In this document: in pieces, positions 52,801-61,554 of the stretch
Numbering within the stretch: position 1 is the stretch's first letter
Layout of the letters: every line of letters begins with the position of its first letter
Source: Clostridiales bacterium
GTDB lineage: Bacteria > Bacillota > Clostridia > Lachnospirales > Lachnospiraceae
Direction: 5' to 3'
Assembly: GCA_012839295.1 (NCBI GenBank)
Contig: DUNO01000033.1
Coordinates: 81,169-145,168 of the forward strand
DNA length: 64,000 bases
Notes under the pieces: model-generated
Told to the model about the DNA's origin: nothing
Seen by the model: the letters and a program-made list of their open reading frames with translations, nothing else
Databases searched by the model: none
Position numbers and translations under genes: made by a program

Positions 52801-52990
52801 CGGACCGGGAATACCGGAGGAAAAGCAACAGGAGCTGTTAACCGGGGAATACCATCGGATTGGCTTCTCCAATGTGCTTAAGAAGATAAGGCTGTTGAAA
52901 GGCGCAGATCTGTGGCTGGACAGCGGTGAGGATTTTGGCACCTGCGTTACTATCTACCTTGCAAAGGAATACCAGTACGGAATACCGTGA
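49883..52990 (+). CDS. Dual-core hybrid sensor kinase (7TMR-DISM, degenerate HisKA, REC, LytS-type kinase)
   Basis: 1035 residues. Domain order: N-terminal anchor, extracellular 7TMR-DISM-like beta domain (about 40-200), seven membrane spans (about 210-415), HisKA-like helix pair and ATPase (N-box HNAVKYTDNG near 565, GLGLGLTVAKKLVELMGG), a receiver domain (aspartate near 757 in VLIDLDPSGMSGYEL, lysine in FLSKPV), then a second His_kinase/ATPase of the LytS/YesM type with the histidine in AQIMPHFLYNTLN near 844. In the first core the H-box reads ASRELESPL, with arginine where the phospho-histidine should be, so only the last kinase looks active. It lies 87 bases before a REC-BTAD regulator gene, its likely partner. 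Confidence 0.92.
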   Translation: MRVKIAVIICILIGIINTIGLYLINTSPKEKVREAKAGVLSLEQWDTEKYNIQISGEWEFYPGVLINPEQERDVFQEYSKQKRIMSLSKENFKETASDPSITTGTLRMIICLKDDNLYGINLGSTQDGVVAYINGNRVWNNGQSPHGEADNGSLYQTPVGFARSENRQLELVIQLPDIQMVGNWLSGTMEVPYIEFGRADHIMKMRDLYVSIDMFVISGYLILGIFFLGNYFFENKARYALFFSLFLLLQAVHAAGVGERLIFLVLPSPKDFMLFYEYEIQLLYLYTFCFLMFIYDFLRPYTSKKAVVFLSVLLLVVGPVFNWELFGIGGLPGITFHYHKLIISVIVAASNGYILWVMLKSLVKGVEAAEYVMVFTATFLYYVLTNFLNFLFGINIGKVSALLFLAMVVSLTLYLNYRLRLSYKQVEGLSRQLLLQDQDKDLFLARASRELESPLKDILTISNELLTGEEMPVQEQEAKLRRVSMEGWHAYSILEELMETFGEPLRKEDLNLEPVDAARFTELLEELQHLVPRHGMPVISRKIPEQFPVFLADLGRLKEVLYHLLHNAVKYTDNGEITLRINSVGTMVHITVEDTGTGIGNAQLSMIFAAFYKEKRQEPGVEGLGLGLTVAKKLVELMGGEIWAISEAGKGSAFSFSLPLAGSADRTKDREIGSVVEENREITLAPGHREELCLEEKESYKLSRTGPEVILAAGDIIHASGALEWLGEALDYMVTTVGSGQEALEYAGENRVDLVLIDLDPSGMSGYELCQELRKRYSISELPIIILGRTRDLDRAFQAGASDFLSKPVVWEELRARIEIRLFFKKAAEEAVVKELKNLHAQIMPHFLYNTLNTIIGLSYKDTEKTCEALQHLSVYFRAKLDFSGNPSIVALDQELELVKAYLAIEKMRFNERLELVYEIDETIHFMLPSLTLQPLVENAVHHGTIGNKAKITIRVSIQRDADRGYIIKISDDGPGIPEEKQQELLTGEYHRIGFSNVLKKIRLLKGADLWLDSGEDFGTCVTIYLAKEYQYGIP

Positions 52991-53077
52991 TAAGCGGTTG
53001 CGGGACAGTATAGCCAGTACGGTTTTGGGTTTTGCAGCCGATCAAAGAACATTACATAGAAAGAGGTGGGGACGGCA

Positions 53078-54205
53078 ATGAATGTATTGCTGGTAGATGA
53101 TGAGGAGCTTGCGCTGGAGGTACTGGAGCGGATGCTGATGAAGCTTGAGGATATCCAGATATGCGGTAAATATGTGGATGCAGAGCAGGCATTAAAGCGG
53201 TTGGAGTGTGATGATATTGATGTGGTATTTCTCGACCTGGAAATGGGAGGGATGCATGGACTCCGGTTTTCAGAGGAGCTTCTAAACATGGATATTGCCA
53301 CGGAGATCGTCTTTGTCACGGCACACTCCCAATATGCGGTAGATGCCTTCGGCTTTGGCGCAGTGGATTACCTGCTCAAGCCGGTGGCTATGGACAGGCT
53401 TTTGAAGACTGTGAAGAAGCTGAAGGATAGGCAGGAGCTCAAGAAATTGAAGGAAAGCCATGACGGCCACCAGCCATCCTGCCTGCTCCTGCGTTCCTTT
53501 GGGACACTGAGAGTATACGAAACAGATGAGGAGGCCGCCCTGCCCATCAAATGGAGGACAAAGAAGGTCAAGGAGCTATTCTGCTATCTATGGCAGAACA
53601 GCGCACGCCCCGCGGGCAAGTACCAGATCATGGAGGAATTGTGGCCCGAGACAGAGCCGGACAAGGGTGGAACCTTATTGCACACCACAGTGTATCAATT
53701 AAGGAAGGCATTAAAGGAGCTGGGATTCGAAAACGGGATACAGTTTCGCAATGAGCAATACCAATTAGCCGTTCCGATTAAGAGCGACTTGGAGGAGCTG
53801 CAAAGGTTACTGGAGGAAAGTGATCCCCTCACCAAGGACATCAAAAGGCTGCTGGAGCTTTACGAGGGCGATTATCTGGAGCAGGAGGAATACCTCTGGA
53901 GCATTCACGTGCAGCAGGCGCTTAGGAATACTTATTTGAAATGCTTAAAGAAATATGTGGACAGGAATATGGGGCGGAAATCCAGGAATACTTTGCTGGA
54001 GAGCTGCCTGCAAAAGCTGGTGCACCTGGATCCCTACAATGAGGAATATGCCCGCATGCTGATGTCCTATTATTCAGGGGAAGGGAATGCAAGGGAAGCA
54101 GTTAAGGTTTATGAAAGATATTACAGGAGTGTAAAGGAGGAGCTTGGATTAAACCCATCCCGGAAAATCGTGGAGCTGTATGGTGAGTTAATTAAAAATA
54201 AATAG
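53078..54205 (+). CDS. Response regulator with REC, winged-helix and BTAD domains
   Basis: About 375 residues. The receiver (NVLLVDDEELALEVLERML, aspartate in VVFLDLEMGGMHG, lysine in VDYLLKPV) is followed by an OmpR/SARP-like winged helix (SFGTLRVYETDEEA, RTKKVKELFCYLWQNS, IMEELWPETEPDKG) and a bacterial transcriptional activator domain with TPR-like helices (YEGDYLEQEEYLWSI, REAVKVYERYYRSVKEELGLNPS). Such regulators commonly pair with 7TMR-DISM kinases like the preceding gene. ATG 53078 follows GAGGTGGGG; the frame extends to GTG 53066. Its targets are unknown; the surface protein gene downstream is a candidate. Confidence 0.93.
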   Translation: MNVLLVDDEELALEVLERMLMKLEDIQICGKYVDAEQALKRLECDDIDVVFLDLEMGGMHGLRFSEELLNMDIATEIVFVTAHSQYAVDAFGFGAVDYLLKPVAMDRLLKTVKKLKDRQELKKLKESHDGHQPSCLLLRSFGTLRVYETDEEAALPIKWRTKKVKELFCYLWQNSARPAGKYQIMEELWPETEPDKGGTLLHTTVYQLRKALKELGFENGIQFRNEQYQLAVPIKSDLEELQRLLEESDPLTKDIKRLLELYEGDYLEQEEYLWSIHVQQALRNTYLKCLKKYVDRNMGRKSRNTLLESCLQKLVHLDPYNEEYARMLMSYYSGEGNAREAVKVYERYYRSVKEELGLNPSRKIVELYGELIKNK

Positions 54206-54502
54206 GATGTAATTAAGGTATCGTAGGTCAATGGCCTTAGAGGGAAGTGGATATGGACATATTCATTGCTCTTCTGTGAGTGGGTCTAGGATACCTTATT
54301 AAATTTACCTCAGTTTTTCTCCGCTCTGTGTTGCAGTGGGGCTGCAGGCGGCTTGTATAGGGCATCGAAGTGTTTCGCGCTGTTCAGAATTTGTTCAGTT
54401 GAAAGAGGTATAATAAGGAGCCACGGCATAGTCTTTGCCTGCTTATCAGAGGGGTAGTGCAGGATTGTGCGGTAAAATATACAAGATAGGAGGTAAAAAA
54501 AC
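54206..54502 (+). other. Upstream region of the surface protein gene
   Basis: AAGGTATC (54216) and GATACCTT (54291) are an inverted repeat followed by TTATTAAATTT, possibly a terminator for the regulator gene. A TATAAT at 54409-54414 lacks a good -35. No known riboswitch recognised in this 297-base gap. Confidence 0.35.
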
Positions 54503-57500
54503 ATGAGAACCCTAAAAAACATAATGAAATCATTGCTATTAATTGTGTTGATCATCAGTATGGTGCTGGAAGCGCCATTTGCGGCATTCGGTTCCTGGCA
54601 CGCCGCCAAAGCGGCGGAGAACTTAGGTAATATTCTTACGAATGTTACATTGGTTAAAATGAATGGAATGACGGAAGAACCGCTGGATCTGGGGAACCCC
54701 ATAGAGATCACGGAAGATACAGTGATAAGACTCAAAATGGATTGGGCAATTGAGGAAAATGTGGAAGTACTGAACGGCTACACAGCAACAATTCCGATAC
54801 CGAATCTATTTCTTCCGGCAGGAACGCCACCGGTAACCGGACCTTTAAAGTTTGGTGTCGCCGGCACAGAGGTGGGTACTTTTGCTATGGATAGTGCCAA
54901 TAATCTTATTCTCACCTTTAACAACGAATTAAAATTGGATGGACCTTATGGTGAGGATCGTCATGGTACGGTTGAAATTAATTTCAATATTGATGTGACG
55001 AAATTTGACGATGGCTTAACGGAAGTGGTTAAGTTCGGAGATGGCATTGGCCTTACCTTTCCAATCACTGTAAAGCCCAGGAATGCAGGTACGTCCATAT
55101 CAAAAGATGGAGAGGTCAATGATCCGGCAAATCCAAAATCCATCAACTGGACCATAGATGTGAATGCTGATGAAGCGCATATGGCAAATGCAATTGTATC
55201 CGATGTCATACCGACGGGCTTAAAGCTGGATCCGGGCAGCGTGAAAATCTATCATCTTACTATGGGTTATAGCGGCCCGGTGTTAGGAGATGAGACCACC
55301 CAAACGGTAAGCGGAGGAGCAATTAGTGTAGCCACCGGCAGTAGTCTTACGGTAACCTTTGGAGAGATTAACACAGCATACCGGATTTCGTATAGTACTG
55401 CGATTGAGACATATGGCATAACATATACCAATACGGCAGGCATACAGGATGGGGATACGGGAACTCCGGTAACATCGACTAAGGTACTGGGGTCATATAC
55501 TAAGGCTTCCCTTCTGGAGAAAAAGGGGGAGGTACAGAAGGATGGCAAGGGAAATGTCAGGACAATCCAGTGGACGATTGATGTTAATAAGCTCCAGGAA
55601 GACATTGACAATGCAGTGATTGAAGATGAACTTGGCTCATACCAAAGCATAATTGGAACTTCTGTCGAAATCTATCCACTGAATAAAAGTGGAAGTAACT
55701 GGAATCCGGGTAGTGCGATAACATTGCCCTCCGGTGATATGAAGGTTGATACGGCTTCAGGATCTTCGCTCAAGATCACCTTGGGGAAACTGGAAGGAAA
55801 GGCATATCGGATTGTATACCAGTCTCAGGTTGATTACCCGAAAGAATTTGTACCAAGCCTAACTTGCACTAATACAGCAACCCTAAAGGATGGCGACAAT
55901 GAACTGGGTACAGCAACAGCTACGGTTGAAGCTACCCGACAGGTACTGCTTACAAAAGGAGAAGATGCTTTCACTGTCAACTATACGGATAAAAAAATCA
56001 AATGGAAGCTGACTGTCAATGCCGGTGAGCATTCGATTACGAATGCAATTTTACACGATACACTTCCGTCTGGATTGACCTTGGATAAGGATTCAATTGT
56101 AATTATAGACCATAATGATACTATCATTTATTCAAAGGATGTGACAAATGAAGGGATCACAGCTCCGAACACTAATGTTTCTGGGGCAGGTACCTTTACC
56201 ATTGAACTTGGTAATATTGATAAAAAGCTGATAATTACATACGAAACGAAAATAGAATCAACACACTGGGGTAAAGATATAGAATTTGAGAATAATGCTT
56301 GGCTTTCAGGAACAGGCATAGGATCTGGTAGTGGTCCGGGATATGATGTAGTAAAAGCGCCAGTCACACACACAATTGAAAATACCTTTTTTAAAGATAA
56401 ATTTTCAGTAACAGAGACAGCTGGTGGTGTGACCTACGGTCCGATCAATTATACGGATAAGACCATGAGCTGGAAGCTGACGATCAAGCCGACGAAGGAG
56501 ACTATTACCCAGCTTATTATTACCGATACCTTCCCACAGGATGGCTTGTATCTTCTGACAGATTCCATAAGATTTAAGAAGGGAACTGCTAATCTGAACT
56601 GGACGGAAGGTAATCAGTACACAATTGCTCCTATTAGTCCATACACTGGAACCGCGTATCAACACGGTTTTGTCTTGACGATAAATGGATCCCTGTCAGA
56701 TTCAGACTATACTGTGTATTACAAGACCAGCTTTGACCGTGATCAACATCCTGATATTCTGGAGAATAAGTCACCTGATCAACGTCTTTACGAGAATCAA
56801 GCAAAGTTCCTCTATTCTAAGGATGGAAATCCCCCTAGTATATCAGGTGGAACGAGTAAAGTATCTTATACAATGAATCAGACCTCTTATAACAATGGCA
56901 GGAAGGTAGGAATTAAGGATCTTCAGGGTAGAAAGATTACCTGGCAGATTTATGCTAATGACCAGGCGACAACGGTAAGCAGCGGATCTCTGGCAATTCA
57001 GGATCGGCTTAAGTTGGGGAACCATGAACTAAGCGCCGACTTGGCAACGACATTAACCGTTCATGAATATACTGTTAATTCTGGTAATAATAATCCGATT
57101 AAAGGAAATAAACTATCATCAGATAAATATGAGTTATCGGTTGATGCGGATAACAAGGGCTTTACCCTAACAATCAAAAATGTTACGAACGGGAGATATC
57201 TGATTGAATACACCACAGATATCCTAGGAATATCGGATCAGAAATACAGTAATGAAGCTACGATATTGGGTAAGACGTATACAGCCGAAGTGACGAATAA
57301 TAACTATAGGAACTTCCTGGAGAAAACTGCAACAAACGCGGGATCAACGGTATCTCCGGATGATGAGATTGAATGGAAGGTCGTGCTAAACAAGAGCTTG
57401 TCTAAGATAAATGGTGCAACCTTTAAGGATATAATCAGCGGAGGTCATCAGTACGTAACAGGAAGCTTGCGGGTATATCAGGTAAATGTCAATGTTAATC

Positions 57501-59890
57501 CTAATACGAGGACAGATGTAGATGCATCAGCCTATACTGCTACGACAGTGAAGGATCCGGTTTCAGGAAACTGGACAATTACAGTGCAATTTAATGAATC
57601 TATAACCCGTCAGTATGAGCTGGAATATAATACAGTGGTTACGGGTCCGATAGGCGGGCAGATAAAGAATAATGCCTCCTTTATTGGAGCAGGTGTCTCC
57701 GGCACTACAACCGGCAACAAGGAATATAATATTACAGCATATTCTTCTGGAACTGGAAGTGGAACTTCATCCAAAGGCGATTTGGTTATTGAGAAAAGGG
57801 ATGAGGCAACAGGAGGGTTGATTACCCAGGAGGCAACCTTCGAGCTGTATTATTATTTAAATGGGGATAAGACTGTGGTCGGAGGCGGATCAAAAAAGAC
57901 CTCCGGCGGTAGGCTGACCTATTCTAATCTATCGGTCAAAAGAGATTATTACTTGAAGGAAATAGCTTCTCCATTAGGTTATATAGTAAAATCTGACGAG
58001 TTTAAGATTGAGAAAAACAGCATTCCCGTGAAAGGCAATACTACTAATAAGCTCACCTATCCCGTTACGAATGAAAAACAAAAGAAGACCCTTAAGGTTA
58101 CTAAGGTTGATTCAACTAACCCTGCGAAGAAGCTTTCCGGTGCAGTCTTTGAGGTGTATCAGGATCAGGATGGTAAACGGGGAGCTAAAGTGGGCGGCTC
58201 TTTGACGAGTAATTCGAATGGTGAAGTGACCATAGACCTGGAAAACGGCAAATATATATTAGTTGAGATAACGCCTCCCACAGGATATCAATTGCTGGAA
58301 AATCCGGAGATACCCTTTGAGATTAGTCTGGATAAGGCTAAACATGGCAATAGTAATACAATCAGCTTCACAGTTGATAATGCGCCATTAAAGTCCGTTA
58401 CGGTACAAAAAGTAAGTGATGAGGATAGTACGAAGGGACTGGCAGGAGCAGAATTCGAGGTTCGCTGGGCTTCGAATGGTTCTCTAGTCGGTGCGGGTAC
58501 TTATACAAGTGATAGTAACGGCGATGTTAAGATGAACTTGGCGGTAGGACGCTATGAGCTTATTGAAATAAAAGCTCCCGATGGTTATGTTTTACCGGAC
58601 AATCCGGTCACTCCATTCGAGATAACTGATGCAATGGGTGAGAATATAACCCTGGATAATATTACAAATGAAAAGCTTAGATCAGTTAAATTGAAGAAAG
58701 TAGATAAGGATGAGCCAACAAAAGGTCTACCAGGGGCAGTTTTTGAACTCCTACAGGGTGATCAAGTAATTCTTGACAATATTATCAGTGGAACTGATGG
58801 AACCGTTGAGATCAAAGATCTCCGGAAGGGTACCTATACCCTGGTTGAGAAAACCCCGCCGTTGAATTATCAGTTGCCGGCAAATCCAAGAACCACGATT
58901 ACTATCACAAAGGATTCACCTGATGTTATCTTGGGACCAGATATTACAAATGAACAGGTACGTTCCTTAATTATCAGGAAGGTAGACAGCCAGGATGCTA
59001 CAAAAGGTTTAGCTGGTGCCGAATTTAATGTGAAGGCTTCGGACGGGACTGAGAGAACAGTTATAATTGGTGATGACGGAACAATAACTCTAAGCGGACT
59101 ATCCTACGGAGATTATGTAATTACAGAAACAAAAGCTCCACAGGGATATAATCTGAATAATACGCCGGTAACAGTTACTTTAGATGCATCTGAATTGACT
59201 TTCACGGTAGAGATATCGAATACCAAGAGTAGCCCAGGACCCGGACCAGGACCCGGACCAGGACCCGGACCAGGACCAGGACCCGGACCAGGGACACCAA
59301 CGCCAACACCTGGAACACCAACCCCCACACCAGGGACACCAACGCCAATACCTGGAACACCAACCCCCACACCAGGGACACCAACGCCAACACCTGGAAC
59401 ACCAACCCCCACACCAGGGACACCAACCCCCACACCAGGATCGACTCCAACTACTACTCCGGAGCCTACAGGAAGGCCGACAGTAACATCAACTCCTACA
59501 CCGGAAGAGGTTACAGAAATTACACCGGAGGATACACCGAAGGGTGGAGACGTGCCTGTACCGGATGGCGGAACTGCCACAAAGGGAAAAGATCCTGGGC
59601 ATGGAAAGGTTACGGTTGATAAGGATGGCAAGTGGGAATATACACCGAATCCTGGTTATACCGGAAAAGATCAGTTTTCTATTATTGTAACCGGACCGGA
59701 TGGCGAGGAAACAGAGGTGTTCGTTACCATTGATGTCGAGGAAGTACCTCTGGGAACCGTCACTGGGGATCAAGGCAAGATACCAAAGACAGGAGAAGAG
59801 CTAACCTTTATTTATCTCCTGGCAGGAATGTTAATATGCTCAACAGGAATCCTGCTAATAGCGGGACGCCGAAGGAAGAGACAGAATTAA
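54503..59890 (+). CDS. Giant sortase-anchored surface adhesin with isopeptide-type domains
   Basis: 1795 residues. Signal peptide (about 1-36), then at least six repeats resembling collagen-binding/SdrD-like isopeptide domains, each with a (I/M)xWxLxVN strand and a D(T/V)xPxGL segment. From about 1090 five Cna_B/SpaA-like domains follow, each starting like LKVTKVDS and ending EIxAPxGYxL. Next come proline-rich repeats (PG dipeptides, then PTPTPGTP), a cadherin/CshA-like domain (about 1690-1755) and an IPKTG sorting motif near 1760, a membrane span and RRRKR tail. Secreted and presumably wall-linked by sortase; likely adhesion to host or plant polymers or self-assembly. No sortase gene in this window. 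Confidence 0.93.
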   Translation: MRTLKNIMKSLLLIVLIISMVLEAPFAAFGSWHAAKAAENLGNILTNVTLVKMNGMTEEPLDLGNPIEITEDTVIRLKMDWAIEENVEVLNGYTATIPIPNLFLPAGTPPVTGPLKFGVAGTEVGTFAMDSANNLILTFNNELKLDGPYGEDRHGTVEINFNIDVTKFDDGLTEVVKFGDGIGLTFPITVKPRNAGTSISKDGEVNDPANPKSINWTIDVNADEAHMANAIVSDVIPTGLKLDPGSVKIYHLTMGYSGPVLGDETTQTVSGGAISVATGSSLTVTFGEINTAYRISYSTAIETYGITYTNTAGIQDGDTGTPVTSTKVLGSYTKASLLEKKGEVQKDGKGNVRTIQWTIDVNKLQEDIDNAVIEDELGSYQSIIGTSVEIYPLNKSGSNWNPGSAITLPSGDMKVDTASGSSLKITLGKLEGKAYRIVYQSQVDYPKEFVPSLTCTNTATLKDGDNELGTATATVEATRQVLLTKGEDAFTVNYTDKKIKWKLTVNAGEHSITNAILHDTLPSGLTLDKDSIVIIDHNDTIIYSKDVTNEGITAPNTNVSGAGTFTIELGNIDKKLIITYETKIESTHWGKDIEFENNAWLSGTGIGSGSGPGYDVVKAPVTHTIENTFFKDKFSVTETAGGVTYGPINYTDKTMSWKLTIKPTKETITQLIITDTFPQDGLYLLTDSIRFKKGTANLNWTEGNQYTIAPISPYTGTAYQHGFVLTINGSLSDSDYTVYYKTSFDRDQHPDILENKSPDQRLYENQAKFLYSKDGNPPSISGGTSKVSYTMNQTSYNNGRKVGIKDLQGRKITWQIYANDQATTVSSGSLAIQDRLKLGNHELSADLATTLTVHEYTVNSGNNNPIKGNKLSSDKYELSVDADNKGFTLTIKNVTNGRYLIEYTTDILGISDQKYSNEATILGKTYTAEVTNNNYRNFLEKTATNAGSTVSPDDEIEWKVVLNKSLSKINGATFKDIISGGHQYVTGSLRVYQVNVNVNPNTRTDVDASAYTATTVKDPVSGNWTITVQFNESITRQYELEYNTVVTGPIGGQIKNNASFIGAGVSGTTTGNKEYNITAYSSGTGSGTSSKGDLVIEKRDEATGGLITQEATFELYYYLNGDKTVVGGGSKKTSGGRLTYSNLSVKRDYYLKEIASPLGYIVKSDEFKIEKNSIPVKGNTTNKLTYPVTNEKQKKTLKVTKVDSTNPAKKLSGAVFEVYQDQDGKRGAKVGGSLTSNSNGEVTIDLENGKYILVEITPPTGYQLLENPEIPFEISLDKAKHGNSNTISFTVDNAPLKSVTVQKVSDEDSTKGLAGAEFEVRWASNGSLVGAGTYTSDSNGDVKMNLAVGRYELIEIKAPDGYVLPDNPVTPFEITDAMGENITLDNITNEKLRSVKLKKVDKDEPTKGLPGAVFELLQGDQVILDNIISGTDGTVEIKDLRKGTYTLVEKTPPLNYQLPANPRTTITITKDSPDVILGPDITNEQVRSLIIRKVDSQDATKGLAGAEFNVKASDGTERTVIIGDDGTITLSGLSYGDYVITETKAPQGYNLNNTPVTVTLDASELTFTVEISNTKSSPGPGPGPGPGPGPGPGPGPGTPTPTPGTPTPTPGTPTPIPGTPTPTPGTPTPTPGTPTPTPGTPTPTPGSTPTTTPEPTGRPTVTSTPTPEEVTEITPEDTPKGGDVPVPDGGTATKGKDPGHGKVTVDKDGKWEYTPNPGYTGKDQFSIIVTGPDGEETEVFVTIDVEEVPLGTVTGDQGKIPKTGEELTFIYLLAGMLICSTGILLIAGRRRKRQN
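59234..59450 (+). repeat. Proline-rich tandem repeats in the surface protein gene
   Basis: A GGACCC/GGACCA hexamer array (about 59237-59290) is followed by three copies of a 42-bp unit plus a half copy encoding GTPTPTPGTPTPTP. Such arrays vary in number between strains by slippage. Confidence 0.9.
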
Positions 59891-59933
59891 CGAATACAGG
59901 AACAGATCAATGAAATGATATGATGATCCGTTG

Positions 59934-60008
59934 ATATAAGCCGCAGAGGCATAAAATATCTCGTGGGAACACCCATTTGATAGCTTATGCACTGCGGCTT
60001 ATCTTTTT
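59934..60008 (+). terminator. Terminator of the surface protein gene
   Basis: ATAAGCCGCAG plus GCATAA pair with TTATGC plus CTGCGGCTTAT, followed by CTTTTT. Confidence 0.85.
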
Positions 60009-60269
60009 GGTAGAATAGCTTAATAGTCTGAAGCGCTCATCGGCTGGTGCATATTCTCTGCCGCCGTATGGCGCAGTGCAGGCCATGGAAACGGATATGT
60101 GGCGTAAGATTGTGCCATGCCAGGGGCACACAACAAAATGCGTCTTGCAGCAAAACGCAGCAAGACGCACATAATATTTCTGTTGTTACATAGTTAAGAT
60201 GTATTATCTCCAAAAACCCGTGTAAACGATCATTTTTTTATCGTGTAGCATCGAAAATTCCGTTCAGGA
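60009..60269. other. Intergenic region, surface protein to PTPS gene
   Basis: Between the + strand terminator and the PTPS stop there is only the - strand terminator hairpin at 60132-60169 and unassigned sequence. The short - frame at 59985-60170 overlaps both terminators and is rejected. Confidence 0.4.
60132..60169 (-). terminator. Terminator of the PTPS-family gene
   Basis: On the - strand TGCGTCTTGC pairs perfectly with GCAAGACGCA, followed by TTTTG. About 100 bases after the stop codon. Confidence 0.65.
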
Positions 60270-60746
60270 TTAAAACTCAGCAGAAGCGCAGTTATCGCCA
60301 GATGCAAAAATCATTTTTTTAATATTGACTTTATCTTTCAAAAGGCTATAGAATACCTCAATCAGATTTTCGCAAGTAGCAACTTTTTTGACAACGACTA
60401 AACGACATTCAGGATAAGCTTTCGCCAAATCGTTTTCGAAAGGTTCTCCAACCATGGTATTCGTTTCAGCACCTTTTCGAATACCCTGTGTCTCATAAAC
60501 TTTAAGAAGTTCTGGCAACAGAGGATCTTCTTCCTGTAAAATCAGAGCATGGTCAAAGTTTTTCAGGAAATCCCAAGCAATCCGTTTGATGCTGTTACAT
60601 GGATAAACAAATCCGGTTCTGGCATCGACATCACCTTCGACTTCGATGGTAAGTAGCCCGGTATGCCCATGAAGGTACTGTGCTTCCCCTTCATAATTTA
60701 AAAAACGATGGGCATACTGGATGTTTAATTTGGTAATTGAACGCAT
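60270..60746 (-). CDS. 6-pyruvoyl-tetrahydropterin synthase family protein (QueD-like, no standard catalytic Cys)
   Basis: 158 residues of the PTPS/QueD fold. Zinc ligands are in QYAHRFL and LHGHTG, with a third-ligand-type HGH pair; ATCENLIEVFYSLL and the ASAEF C-terminus match family positions. The usual catalytic cysteine four residues before HGH is alanine here (EAQYLHGH), with a glutamate five residues before the first histidine, which recalls PTPS-III-like variants. A role in queuosine, folate or another pterin route is possible. I start at 60746, preceded by AGGAGG; the longer frame to 60785 lacks support. The PerR-like gene lies upstream on the same strand. Confidence 0.85.
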   Translation of the reverse strand: MRSITKLNIQYAHRFLNYEGEAQYLHGHTGLLTIEVEGDVDARTGFVYPCNSIKRIAWDFLKNFDHALILQEEDPLLPELLKVYETQGIRKGAETNTMVGEPFENDLAKAYPECRLVVVKKVATCENLIEVFYSLLKDKVNIKKMIFASGDNCASAEF

Positions 60747-60841
60747 AAAAGTTCCTCCTATTAATAATTTATATTGTCTAAGCAATGGGTTTCCCTTTGC
60801 TGTGCGACCTATGTGGTTTCTGGCTTGTGCCCCGGGGAGAG

Positions 60842-61201
60842 CTATTTCTGTTTACAGTCAGGGCAAACGTAGTGTATTTTTAAGTCATAGTCCAGAATGG
60901 GTACTTCCAACTGGGCATTCAATTGTTCTGTTAAATCATGCAGGCAGATATCAGATAGCTTCCCACAATATTTACAAACTAAATGGTCATGCTTTGTTGC
61001 CTTATCAAATCTGTCAGGATAGCCTTCTATGGACACCTTTTTAATCAACCCCTCTCTATATAGCAAATTGAGATTATTATAAACCGATGCTAAAACAAGC
61101 TTGGCATCACAATTTTTTAGTTGTAAATATATTTGCTCGGCGGTTAAATGCGCGTCGGAATGCTGAATAATATCTAAAATCATCATAGCGTTTTTAGTCA
61201 T
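60842..61201 (-). CDS. perR: Fur-family peroxide regulator, PerR-like
   Basis: About 119 residues. The winged helix (TAEQIYLQLKNCDAKLVLASVYNNLNLLYREGLIKKV) is followed by the dimer domain with RFD (the aspartate used for iron oxidation sensing in PerR), TKHDHLVC and two CXXC zinc sites (CKYCGK and CPDC). These features fit PerR better than Fur or Zur. The start is probably ATG 61201 with GGAG seven bases ahead; ATG 61207 is too near to it. The promoter is immediately followed by a perfect 7-1-7 PerR-type box, so it should regulate itself and perhaps the PTPS gene behind it. Confidence 0.92.
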   Translation of the reverse strand: MTKNAMMILDIIQHSDAHLTAEQIYLQLKNCDAKLVLASVYNNLNLLYREGLIKKVSIEGYPDRFDKATKHDHLVCKYCGKLSDICLHDLTEQLNAQLEVPILDYDLKIHYVCPDCKQK

Positions 61202-61554
61202 TTCCATACTCCTATATACTTTTTTGAATTAGAATAATTCTAAATTTAATTATAGGTGTTGCGCGGTAAAATGTCAAGTCCCCCATAAGAAATTTTGTTA
61301 AATAGTATAATAATTAAATAAACTATTACATTTAATGAACAAATGTTTAGTTTTATTTTGTTAGTAAGCTATTTTTGAGAATTTGTATAAAAATCACAAA
61401 GAATTATAGTGAGGTTTCTGTCAAATAAATAGAAGTCGGAGATTAGTGAAAATAAATTTAAAATAGTCCAAATTACTCGTTGTAAATAAAAATAAATATG
61501 ATAAAATAAAAGCATAAAAAGGAGAATATTAACTTTATATTAAATCAGGTGCTT
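61202..61554. other. AT-rich divergent region between perR and the riboswitch gene
   Basis: Contains the perR promoter and box (61229-61277). The part 61300-61550 is very AT-rich and should include the promoter of the riboswitch transcript, but several poor matches exist and I cannot choose one. Confidence 0.4.
61229..61277 (-). promoter_or_regulatory. perR promoter with PerR box
   Basis: On the - strand TTGACA (61272-61277), 17-base spacer, TATAAT (61249-61254), then the palindrome TTAGAATAATTCTAA (61229-61243) just downstream of -10. Confidence 0.85.

Noticed and set aside
54206..54502. Riboswitch upstream of the giant adhesin
   Set aside because: No GEMM-I or GEMM-II motif could be found; only an inverted repeat that looks like a terminator of the preceding gene.
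59202..59631. Long - strand frames rich in Val/Gly (172 and 82 residues)
   Set aside because: They are mirror frames of the proline-rich repeats in the + strand adhesin gene and have no start-site support.
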